DNA from: Mayamaea pseudoterrestris
Taxonomy: Eukaryota; Bacillariophyta; Bacillariophyceae; Sellaphorales; Sellaphoraceae
Assembly: GCA_027923505.1 (NCBI GenBank)
Contig: BROI01000004.1
Coordinates: 682,001-746,000 of the forward strand
Reading direction: 5' to 3'
DNA: 64,000 bases
In this document: piece by piece, positions 40,453-50,920 of the stretch
How positions within the stretch are numbered: the stretch's first letter is position 1
Layout of the letters: the number at the start of each line of letters is the position of its first letter
Notes under the pieces: model-generated
Told to the model about the DNA's origin: nothing
Seen by the model: the letters and a program-made list of their open reading frames with translations, nothing else
Database searches by the model: none
Translations under genes and position numbers: made by a program

Positions 40453-40799
40453 GGTGAAAAATGATGCTCGTGGAAATGATGCTGCGAATTTGTGTGTGAT
40501 TGCTCGAGGAGCGATGCGTCCGATGCAGCGAGTATGAAAAGACCACGCCAGCCGCGTTTGCTCTGAGTTTGTGAAAGGCTAAATTATTCAAAACACAGTT
40601 TCGCGCCAAACAAGAGCGCGCGCATACTTGAAACACTGCGACATTACCGAGCCACGACAGACGGTGATGGCAGCCAAGAAAAAGATCTCGTTCCAAGGAT
40701 CAAGACAGCTTGCCGTCACACCAACTACAATCCATCGCAGCTGATCCAAACGTGCATGCAGATCGGATAGTCTCGTCACTTTACAGCAGCGAGACGAAA
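40453..40799. other. Divergent promoter region (RAD51 / dihydroxyacid dehydratase)
   Basis: This 347 bp segment separates the RAD51 start from the dihydroxyacid dehydratase start and contains the E2F-type palindrome listed separately. No gene is seen in it. Confidence 0.5.
40599..40610. promoter_or_regulatory. E2F/DP palindromic site upstream of RAD51
   Basis: TTTCGCGCCAAA reads as TTTCGCGC on one strand and TTTGGCGC on the other, both perfect matches to the E2F consensus TTTSSCGC. It sits 147 bp upstream of the RAD51 start codon and 190 bp from the dehydratase start. RAD51 is a known E2F target in plants and animals, so the site is credible. Binding is inferred. Confidence 0.5.
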
Positions 40800-42918
40800 A
40801 TGAGGCAGCAGCGTGACTGTTTGGTGGCCGCTTTGGCCATGGCAGCCGTAGTCCATGGCTTTGCTCCGCCGTCTGTGACAAGTCGACGCATGACGACGAG
40901 CCTTGCAATGAGCGACGCTAGCGAAGATGGTCCAGTTTTGAACAAGTACAGTCGGTATGTAATTATGGAGTGCGCTTGATCTGGGACATTGAATGCATTT
41001 ATCTCGTTGTGTACTTACATTCAATTGTACAATCATTAGCATCTTGACACAAACCAAGGTGCAGGGCGCCTCGCAGGCCATGCTTTACGCCACAGGCTTG
41101 ACGGAAGCCGACATGAACAAGGCACAGGTTGGCATTTGCTCCGTTTGGTACGAGGGCAATCCTTGCAATATGCATCTATTGGAACTATCGGCAAAGGTCA
41201 AGGAAGGTGTTGTTGATTCAGATTTGGTGGGATATCGCTTCAACACTGTTGGTGTCAGTGACGGCATTTCCATGGGCACGTCCGGAATGAGGTACAGTTT
41301 GCAGAGTCGCGACTTGATTGCCGATTCGATTGAAACAACCATGGGTGGTCAATGGTACGATGGTTTAATTGCCTTGCCGGGTTGCGACAAGAACATGCCG
41401 GGCTGCATCATGGCCATGGGCCGACTAAATAGACCAGCAATTATGGTGTATGGTGGAACGATTCGTGCGGGAAAGAAGCCTAGCACTGGAGAAGCCTTGG
41501 ATGTTGTCAGTGCCTTTCAATCCTATGGACAGTATATTTACGGAAAGATCTCAGAGGAGGAACGCATGGAAATTTTACAGCACTCATGCCCGGGTCAAGG
41601 AGCGTGCGGTGGCATGTACACAGCCAACACCATGGCCACGGCGATTGAAGCTCTCGGTACGTATTATAGTGAATGTCATCTCTATCTTATGTTTTGAAGA
41701 TCGACGGCACTGACTAAAACCTGCTTTCTCGCGCGATCAGGTATGTCGCTTCCATATTCCTCGTCGTCACCTGCCGATTCGACTGAAAAGGCCAGAGAAT
41801 GTTTCGAGGCTGGCAAGGCCATGCGAACCTTGCTGGAAATGGATTTAAAACCGCGTGACATAATGACAAAGGGTGCTTTTGAGAATGCAATTCGCATGGT
41901 CATGGTAACGGGAGGATCCACCAATGCAGTTTTGCACTTGATTGCCATGAGTCGGTCAGTGCAGGATCCATCGGTAGCAATTACCTTGGATGATTTTCAG
42001 CGCATTTCAAACATCACTCCGTTCCTTGCTGATTTGAAACCATCTGGTCGCTTTGTCATGGAAGACGTACAAAATATTGGAGGCACACCAGGTTTGATTA
42101 AGTTTATGATTGACAATGAATTATTTGACGGAGACCAGTTGACCGTTACAGGAAAGACGCACAGTCAAAACCTTGCCGACATGAACCATCCTGGTCTCAC
42201 TCCAGGACAGGAGATCATTCGACCGCTCTCCGACCCAATTAAGAAGACTGGACATTTGCTGATGATGTATGGCAACTTATGTCCAGGAGGAGCCGTCGCT
42301 AAGATAACTGGCAAGGAGGGCGAAACGTTTACTGGTACAGCACGTGTTTACGACAACGAGCCGTCCATGATGCGTGGGCTTGAAAACAAGGAAATCAAGG
42401 CTGGCGACGTTGTCATTATCCGGTACGAAGGTCCCAAGGGAGGCCCCGGTTTGCCGGAAATGTTGACTCCAACGTCGGCCATTATGGGCGCAGGTCTTGG
42501 TGATGTTGTTGCGCTTCTAACTGATGGTCGGTTCAGTGGAGGATCGCATGGTTTCTGTATAGGCCACATTACACCGGAAGCGCAAGTTGGAGGTCCGATT
42601 GCACTTGTAAAGGACGGGGACGCAATCCGCATTGACGCACGGCCCGACTGCAGGACCATCGACTTGCTCATTTCGGACGAGGAATGGGAGAAGCGACGGA
42701 AGGAATGGGTGCCGCCTCCTCTACGTGTAAACCAAGGAACTTTGTTTAAGTACATTCAGAATGTGGCAACGGCCAGTGAGGGATGTGTGACTGACGAAGT
42801 GGGAACCAAGTCGGCAGCCGAGATATCTATAGGCGCACCCAAGACTCCAGCGGTGGCAGAATTGGAAGCTAGAATCGCAGAATTAGAAGCCAAGCTTGGC
42901 GCAGGCGCGGTAGCATGA
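40800..42918 (+). CDS. ILVD: Dihydroxyacid dehydratase, plastid-targeted
   Basis: Exons 40800-40954, 41040-41656 and 41741-42918 (introns of 85 and 84 bp) give 649 residues. Residues 7-24 ([18 protein letters not shown]) are a signal peptide with the plastid Phe junction. The enzyme dehydrates dihydroxyacids to 2-ketoacids in valine, isoleucine and CoA-precursor synthesis. Fe-S and substrate motifs are visible: [59 protein letters not shown], and near the end [22 protein letters not shown]. The last 25 residues ([19 protein letters not shown]) form a coiled-coil extension not usual in this enzyme. The stop lies 58 bp from the convergent SHPRH-like gene. Confidence 0.95.
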
Positions 42919-42976
42919 GTAGACGTAACATATAAAAACGTTTGCTGACTTCCTGTTCTATTTTGTCGCGCTGAAG

Positions 42977-45900
42977 CTAATCATCTAATGAGAGTAGCTC
43001 CATTACTTCCGATTTTGAGCTGAATCCGCCATCTATTCCACCGCCGCCGATAACTGACTTGCGACCTTCGTTAAGTGCTTCCTCTAACGCCTCCTCGTCG
43101 ATCTGATGTTCTTCTCTTATCTTATCAATTTTTGTTTCAATCGTTCCTTCAATCAGGTATCTATGCACGTAAGTGCGGCGGCATTGTCCAATCCGAAAAT
43201 TTCTTGAAATAGCCTGTGCGTCCAATCCAGCATTAAGAATTGGTTCAACCATAAAGCAATGAGTTGCTTCAAGTATAGTCAAGCCCTCGGCTCCATGTTT
43301 CACATCTAATAGCAACAATGTTACACTTGGGTCTCTGAACCGCACCACACTATCGCCAATAGATCGTCGCGAATCTGCCCGCACAAACCCCACCTCATTC
43401 GCAACGAGCGCGCTCTGTACAATATCCAGCATATCCTCCCACTGGCTGAATACAATCCCTTTATCGCCTTGGTCACGGACATCGAGAACGTCGGCGAGCA
43501 AATGCGTTACTTTGGTACCGTATGACCCCTTTACTTTTCGCGTGCTAGACGAACCATCGACCTTGCTGGCGTTGGATGCCAGCATAATATCTTGTGGGTT
43601 TGTCTTCAATGAGCACTTCTTCGGGCAAGTGATGAGTTGCCCTTTGGAATGCGCTTGGAACTCATCCAAGCACTTCTTGCACATGGAATGTCCGCACCTC
43701 AGCACCGCGCGCTCATCAAACGCATTTAAGCAGATAGGACACTCAAGTTCTTCGGCCTGCCCGAACACAAGGCTTTGCAAGTAACGCAGCTTGTCCTGCG
43801 CTCGCCGTAAGTCGCCGAGTGCCATAGCTTCCTTGGCTGCATGGTCATGGTAACGGCGGTGAATATCCACAGCCTGTACAACAGCATTCTTCTCGTCTTC
43901 TGATAGCTTTGTAAGATCTTCTCCTTCTTCGGACAAGCGCATCGAGCTTTTCACTTGCGCCAGCTCGTCGAGATCATTCAAGAGATCCAAGTGCACTCGC
44001 CACATCCTGTACGCTGCAATCTTTTCTCGTTTTTGAGCTTCCAAAAGATCGAAAAATGACTTTGCCCTTTTGGCAACACAGCTTCGATCGTCGATCTCAT
44101 TGAGGATTGACGTTCCAAGACTACTCCGCACTATGTCACCAAGGACGCGAAGCACATTTTCGGTAACTTTATCGCAAGACAAATCTTCCAATTCGCTGCC
44201 CAAATGGCAATGCCGACATTTTGGTCCAGTCTTGTACCAATCAACTTTGCAAACAGAGCATTCACTGTTCATTCGCAAAAAACGAGGCATGTTAGAGCCA
44301 ATTACTGCATCTTTTTTATCAAACTTCATCAAATGCGCCACCTACCTATTTTCAAGTATTTCCGCTGTAGATGGGTCATCTGATAGCGCCGCAACAGCAT
44401 CCATACAATTGGCATGTTGCCCAGGTGTAAGCTTAAATCGCGTGCTGCGATACTCAAACAGCTGAGCACCATCAATAGTACCGGACTCATCTTTACGGTG
44501 AGAGTCAGCTGATTTGATAGCTCGCGACTTCGTGTCTCCTTTTTTACCACCTATACCCGAACGAATCGACTGGATACGGAAATCTAAAGCTGTCATGAAC
44601 CCATGTGTACTGTTGAACGGAGGAAACTTAGGAACCTATGTCCAATCGAAGAAGATAGAAAGTTCAGTGAGAACATGGGCGTTAATCTAAGCACAAACAT
44701 CAACCTAAACTTACGCCACGTGAATCAAAACCTTGGCTGTTGCCTTCAATGTAGATATGCAGTTCTTCGCTCAGTTTTGACAAAATAGCCTGCTTTTGCT
44801 GGTCAGAGCCAAAAATATGGACTGCGCTCAGAAAATCGCGCCACCAAGTGTCTTCCCAACAATCCGCGGGTTGCGCTTGACGGTCTATACTGTGCAGGTA
44901 TAAAGCTTCCTCCTTGTCAATGCGCTCCCCAGTCGATTGTTGGAGCTTTCTCTTCGTCTCGCTGTGTAGCGAGCGAGCGCGTCCAAGGTACAATGATTCA
45001 ATGATCGCTGCCTCGTCTTGAAGTGAGGTTATTTGCGCATCAGTAACTTTTCGCGTTGAGTCATCCTCCAATGCAAGAAGAGACTGACACGAAACAACCG
45101 CATTAGTCAAAGCGTGCAAACGCTGGATAGGGTCGTTGCTTATATCTGCTTCATACATTTCAATGGAAAGACCGACGAATACCCCAAAAGGTTGGCCGGG
45201 AATACAAGGACAATGATCTGCTAGCTGGTGAAACGAGCTTACCACAATTCGCCAAATTTTCGACTTGTTTGTCATGAAACCAGCTTTCGTGATCCAATTC
45301 TCAACTGCCGCTTCACCGGAATAGAGCGGCATAAAAAAAGTAGCGACGTTTACAAAATCACCTCCGACCGAGTCAACCTGAACCTGCAAAATGCATTCTT
45401 TAGGATGCAACACTTGCCAGACAAAGTCAACCGATGCATCATCCCTTAATGCTAGCGGAACGTCTGCAACAGTGAGAATGCGCAACTGGGTTACTTTTTT
45501 CGACGTCGTTTCGGAAAAATCGATCGTGGCGGATACATCGCTCGGAATGCGATCCATAAACTGCCAAGCAATGTATCCAATTCCGTTCTTCAAGTGGGAC
45601 ACCCGTGACGAAAACCCGATACTACCAGTGACAAGCCCATCACCAAGAATGAGATTGGGTGTCGCATTACCCTTAACAAGCTTTAAAGCCTCTAGATATA
45701 GATCGCGACTTTTTGACAAAAGCAGGAGATCGGTTTCAGGGATTTCAATATCCCTCTGTTTCGCTATAACCTTTAATCGCGAGATGGCGGCAACAGCGTT
45801 GCGGTGCATAATAGCTAAACGCTGAGCTTCTTCGCACTTTAGTCGAGCATCTTCTATAAAAGTAATCAATATCTGTTCCATCGACATCACACGACGGCAG

Positions 45901-48768
45901 ACACTGTTTGAGGCCCCGTCCGTTGACCGGCGTAGTCTTTTCGGGTGAAATACGCCGCTAGATCCCACCTGAGGATGGCAACACGCTGCTCGAAGGCGAT
46001 ATAGTCGGTCCGTGACAGCCAGCTGAACAGCCTTGCGTTTCTTTCCTTTTTTCGTATCGCCATCCAACTCAGCAACAACCGAAAGAGCCTCTTGAAGCTG
46101 TTGATTGTAAAAATGTCTCTCAATTGACGAAAACCGAAGGACGACCTTCTTTTGTATTTGATCTAACAAACCGAGCTGTTGAGAGACAATATAGGATGAC
46201 TTTGTTGATCTCCAGAGTATACTGTTAAGTAAATGTGCGATCCGTTTATTAACGCATCCAAAGCCCTGAAAGTATCTGTTGAATATCTGTTTGATTGTAA
46301 ATGGCTTCAAGCGCAAAAATAAAAGAAGACCATATAAATCGTCTAATTTCCCCCGACCCAAAGGCGTTCCAGTAACCGCCCACCTGTGGCAGCCGGTCAG
46401 CTTGAGCGCCATTTTCGCCGAGCTCGCCGTCGATGACTCAACCCGTTGCGCCTCGTCCAGAATTATACGCCACCACCGTATGCTGATTAGAGGACTTGCA
46501 ACAATGCGGTAACGTTTGCGCTTTCGCAAGTGGGCCTATTATACGGGGGGAGAATTAAACTGTCAGTGCATTGCCAGTTAAAACACGCTACCTAATGCAT
46601 GTACGCACATCTTGATCAGCCGCGACGAATCGGTTGTCATCCGAATGGCAAAGATCCGACATCAGGCTATCAAAGGTCATTAAAACGATATCCGCCTTGG
46701 CAAGAATAGAAGGATGTAGAAACTGTCGCGACGCTGACGTGGAGCGAGTCGACTGCAAGGCTTTCACTCCTTCATACACAACAACATTCAAACCGCCTTC
46801 GCGCGACGTATGCTGCGCAATTTCGTGTCGCCATTGATCCAGAATAGCAGGTGGAGTAATAATAAGAGTTGCGCCACTATTCAAATCGTTGCTCCCAGAC
46901 GCAATACAGCTTGGACAACTGCTGGCGTAGCAAGTGAAGCACGGAATGGCTTTGTTAGTGAATCGTTGTCGAAGTTTGTAATGACACTGGCTGTTGGTCC
47001 CATCATGTTTCGGCCAATTGGCGCATTCCATGTGCATCGGCTCTCTGCACGAGGAACAAACCACAATTGATTGTCCTTCGCAATCCGTAAACCCAATGAC
47101 TTTGCCGCATATGCATGATCCGAGCTCGTCGTCGTCAGCCCACTCCTCCCTGACAATATGGCGCACATCCATTAGCTTCTCAGGTGTGACAGGTGCGGCG
47201 CGATTGCTTGCACAGACCGTTGTTGGATCAGTTCGACTGTTCCTTGATAAAGATTCCTCATCCGAAGAATCTTCCGCGTCACCAAACTCGGCCAAATCTC
47301 CCACAAAACCGACATTGTCACCGGAAAGATCAATCATTTCGTCAGCATTCGTCGCCCGAAGCTTTTCATCACTAGTCGTAGAGTCTGGGCTAACTAGTTG
47401 TCGATCATTTGCAATGGTAGTGGCAGTTACCGATTGGTGCACTTCACCGAATTGCGGCATTCGATGTGCCAGAATGCAGGCTAACACCTCAACCGTCTTT
47501 CCAAGTCCCATGGATTCAGCCAAAATTCCACCGCGAACGACTAATGCTTCATCACCAACAGACATTGCCCTTGCATCCTCGTAGCTAGTCGCGAGCCATC
47601 CAGTGAATTGGTTGTAATATAACGATGCCATGGGTGCATTTTTTAAAGACGCAGCCATATAGTCCGGCAAGAACGTATAACCTCCTTGATCGCAGTCATG
47701 CAACACCACCCATCCCAACTCCCACTCGCGGCTTGGTGCCGCTTGCTCCTCCCGCTCCAGCATCCATTCAACGGCTGCTTGCTGGTACGGCCGCAACGTT
47801 GGCAGCAAGCCAGGAAACACTCGTCGTCGACAAGTTGCTTGCTCCTTTTCGTCGAGCCATGTTTGCAGTTGCACATTGTCAACGACCTTGTATATTTGAC
47901 GCGCCGTCACATCCGGTACACTTGACGACGGCGCAGTGTTTGAGAGGCCAGGAAAGAAGCTTGCCAATACGGTGCGCATTTGATCGGCTTTCTGACGCTG
48001 CTTGGAGTGCGGACTGTTGAGCAGCGACACTGGCAGATTTAATGCATGGCAGGTTTCCAACGCCGCGCGAGTCACGTGAACATTGAGTGTCGTCGTCAAA
48101 ATCGTTGTTGTTTGAATCTCAAAGCGCAAAAAGGCTTGTTTCAAGCAAGCAAGTAGGTTCGGCAGCGACTCGACGCCAGGCAACGAATAATGCTTCCAAA
48201 GGTCGGCCACCCCAAGACTTGTGCTAACGATAGATGCTGGCGGCAGCTTCGAGCCTACTTCATCAAACTTAACGATTGTGTTTGGCAAAACAAAGCTGCG
48301 AAGAAGAAACGTTGGCGCATCATCGGCAGACGTTGTTGCGGTTCGTGGCGAAACCTTGAGAACCGTCACCTCATCGTCATTTTGCGACAGCATTATTTCC
48401 GGAGGCAACATTGCCGTGACAAGTGATTCGGAGAAGGAAACATTCTTTATTCTTCTTGCCTTTTTCCTGCGGGGCGGAGAAGCGCGCGGTCGTGCTGTTG
48501 GAACGACTATAATGTCCTGCGAATCGTCGTCACTGTCTTCCTTCTCAGACGCATCGTTAAATTCAACGTCCTGTGAATTGTCGGCATCATCAACCTCAAA
48601 TAATTGTCGCCGCGTAGTGCGTCGTTCTTCTTGTTCTTCCATCAATTCTTGCCGCAGCAAATCTTGTGGTGAAGATCCAGACGCGCGTCGACCAAGCCAC
48701 GCATCGTCCGACGATTCGTTCGAATCCACCTCTCGCCGCTGTACTGGAACAGATTTTGATCGTCCCAT
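42977..48768 (-). CDS. SHPRH-type SNF2 helicase with PHD and RING fingers
   Basis: Exons 48768-46609, 46535-44715, 44635-44346 and 44264-42977 join in frame to 1852 residues. The acceptor of exon 3 could alternatively lie 9 bp downstream. The ATPase starts with LPTLRPYQQAAVEWMLEREE and has Walker A GILAESMGLGKTVEVLA near residue 420. A PHD-like Cys/His cluster (CICGKVIGF...VVCSSCREPMHMECANW) is inserted at about 550-620. The DEAQ box is WWRIILDEAQRVES near 745. A helical insert separates it from a RING (CPICLNAFDERAVLRCGHSMCKKC) near 1595. The helicase C domain is GIVFSQWEDMLDIV, then GAEGLTILEATHCF and RNFRIGQCRRTYVHRYLIEGTIE. SHPRH/Rad5-class proteins polyubiquitinate PCNA in post-replication repair in the nucleus. 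No HIRAN domain is evident, unlike Rad5/HLTF. Confidence 0.9.
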
Positions 48769-48984
48769 GTTTGCGAATGTTGATAACGCTTGCAAGCAAA
48801 ATGTAATGTAAAATGGCTGAGCCCTCGCCACAACCACGAAATTAACGCGGATGGGAGTTTCGAAAGAACATCAAGATGCGCTTGGGAACCAGGCTCAAAA
48901 CAGATTCCTCATTAACTACATGAAGAAGCTGGCGCTTGCAGAAAACTTTGGTTTAGCTAATGTGTCGGAACCAAAGCCTCCCCC

Positions 48985-49659
48985 ATGAACACGCTGACGA
49001 TCGGGCGGACCAAGCGCGGTCAATCGTCACGGCAGAAGCTGTGCTGTCCCAGGATGGGATGGTGCTTCTATAATTTGGTCTCGCGTGGTCGTGATCCAGG
49101 AATTATCAGCTGCAGCAACAACAACAATCCCAAAGGAGCAGACTGGTTCGTTGTTGGTGTAGCGTGTGCATTGCGAACAAATTTGGTCATAGTCAAGGTC
49201 ATTGTCGGTCTAGTTGGTTGTCAGTGTGCCCCGCGGGACATGCGCCACTCCGAACCGAAGAACAAGGAAAGATTGAAGAGGCTGTTCGCTGGCCATCACC
49301 GAGGTTCGACAGACAGTGGCGGCAGCAGCAGCTCTGGGTGGTCATCCTCCAGCATGGTCTCCTCGCCGCAGGATTCTTGCACAAGGTTTGCCGCAAGGAC
49401 AGCCGACGGACAGCGACAATCGGATAACCTTTCGTCGGCGCATTTGGAGGAACAACATCATCAGACACAATGCGCCTATCAAGTTTCTGCACAAAGAGGC
49501 TCTTTTCTTCCTTCGAACAATACTGATACCATGGAAGACGGCTATGGTTTCTTCGTAGACTTTGCCGAACCAATGATTGACGAGCGACAACTATTGACAG
49601 ACTTTGGAGGGCCTCTGAAGCGGTCGTCGTCGCACCTTTTCTCGATTCGCGAAGCTTGA
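48985..49659 (+). CDS. Serine-rich ORF in the left repeat; function unknown
   Basis: An ATG-initiated frame of 224 codons. From residue about 78 it is related to the ORF in the right repeat: CAPRDMRHSEPKNKERLKRLF, then HHRGSTDSGGSSSSGWSSSS, HLEEQHHQTQCAYQ and a conserved end, YGFFVDFAEPMIDERQ...RSSSHLFSIREA. Relative to the right copy, about 510 bp are missing exactly after RLFA. All small indels between the copies in the C-terminal 120 codons are multiples of three, and most differences keep the frame. The N-terminal 75 codons are not shared and may not be coding. I recognise no family. It is either a captured or host gene, or an accessory ORF of the neighbouring retroelement. Confidence 0.4.
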   Translation: MNTLTIGRTKRGQSSRQKLCCPRMGWCFYNLVSRGRDPGIISCSNNNNPKGADWFVVGVACALRTNLVIVKVIVGLVGCQCAPRDMRHSEPKNKERLKRLFAGHHRGSTDSGGSSSSGWSSSSMVSSPQDSCTRFAARTADGQRQSDNLSSAHLEEQHHQTQCAYQVSAQRGSFLPSNNTDTMEDGYGFFVDFAEPMIDERQLLTDFGGPLKRSSSHLFSIREA

Positions 49660-50222
49660 GAGAGTTGAGGGCTGTCTGTTACTGAGTTTGATGGTTTGAA
49701 CGAGACTGATTGAGAGAGAGAATTTTGCATTATTTGTACACTTCCCCTTCTCCTGCGTTTGTTCGCGAGAGAAACAATTCTATTCTTCAATGGCTGCACA
49801 GAAGCTGATTGATATGAGATCGCATATAATTACATAGAATTTACATTGTCATATTGATGAAGTATGTAGTTCACATGGTAGTTGCTACTCAATAGTCGCA
49901 GCTTTATGTTACAGTGCTGACTTCCCCAGGTAACGGCTGGCGAAGCGCTCGCTGCAGACAGCGAAAGAGACGGCGATATCGTGCATAGAATACTCTCGCA
50001 AACAAAGGATACCTCCCCTGCTCAGACGAATATATTGACAGGTAATTTACGGGAGACTTGCTGTGGATGGGCAATGCCTACACGTGCAATGCCCAACCAT
50101 GGAAATTATCGGTAGAAGGTGACACCTTCACGAACAAACACTGATCAATTGGCTTACAATATTCATGAAAGATGAATTTTAACCTGTCTTTTCTTGATTC
50201 TTTTGCTAGAGTAAAGATGATG
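49068..50222 (+). repeat. Left direct repeat flanking the retroelement
   Basis: Similarity to the right flank starts at TCTATAATT...GGTCTCG (49068 / 56090), runs through the shared ORF and its 3' region (for example GATATGAGATCGCATATAATTACATAG at 49811 and 57388; 18 or more bases identical around it), and fades at AGAGTAAAGATGA (about 50210-50222 / 57750-57762). It is diverged, with scattered substitutions and indels. The end falls inside the recombinase frame of the element. Boundaries are by eye, plus or minus about 20 bp. Confidence 0.65.
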
Positions 50223-50920
50223 GAAACTGAATCGGCAAAGTGTAGAGAGGAGCTATTGTGGGGTAGCTTTTTGCCGTCTTTCCAGAATGTTATATCGCAC
50301 GCGCGAATGGGCAACGTGCGGCGTTCGACTTTGTCGCCTTGATGGATCTTAAGGTACTCGCAAGAGCGCATGGCAAAGAAGACGGCAAGGCCAACTAAGA
50401 GCTGAAAATGACTGTAAGCTGGGTTGTCGGAGCGCTCCATGATAAGCTTGCGCATTAGGGACATCGGGAGCGCCATTTGATGACGTGTAGACGGATCCAA
50501 ATTCTTGTAGCCTTTGTAGAGTCGCTCGAGCACTAGGAACGTGTCGCCTCCTTCGTTTTTGCGGGGATCTGGATGCCGGCGGCTTTAAAGGCCTTAGCCA
50601 CACCATTGATGGTGGACTGGACAGATCCGGCAACCAAGAAGGGATTGCCGTTGCGTGGCGCTGAGTAGGCGCCGTTTCTGACGGATTGGACAAAGGCAAT
50701 GAAGAGGATGAGGCGTTGTGAGTTGCAGACCTCGAGGAGGAACGGATCCGTGGCAAAACCAGCTCTTTCAGAGAACTGTATCCAACGGTCCCAAGCCATG
50801 TCTTCTCTAGCGTGTGTGGCGCGTGTGACTCCGAAGAACTCGTTGTGAGCCGCATTAAGGAGGAGAGCGCGAACGTAATTCTGCTCGGTAGACGACGCAC
50901 GCGAAAGGACGCCGGTACCT
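50078..50920 (-). pseudogene. Tyrosine recombinase of the retroelement, frameshifted and truncated
   Basis: One frame (50920 to 50533) reads an N-terminal core-binding domain: TEQNYVRALLLNAAHNEFFG, AWDRWIQFSERAGFATDPFL and SVRNGAYSAPRNGNPFLVAGSV. A shift of one base around 50535-50550, next to a run of A residues, leads into FLVLERLYKGYKNLDPSTRH. Then come ALPMSLMRKLIM and FFAMRSCEYLKI, whose Arg is the first catalytic residue, followed by SLHFADSVSIIF. The downstream HxxR and the Tyr nucleophile are absent: at SVSIIF the frame enters the left repeat and stops 50 codons later. In family members these recombinases integrate the circular cDNA. As it stands this one could not be catalytic. It overlaps the end of the RT-RNase H frame, as usual in DIRS elements. 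Confidence 0.72.
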
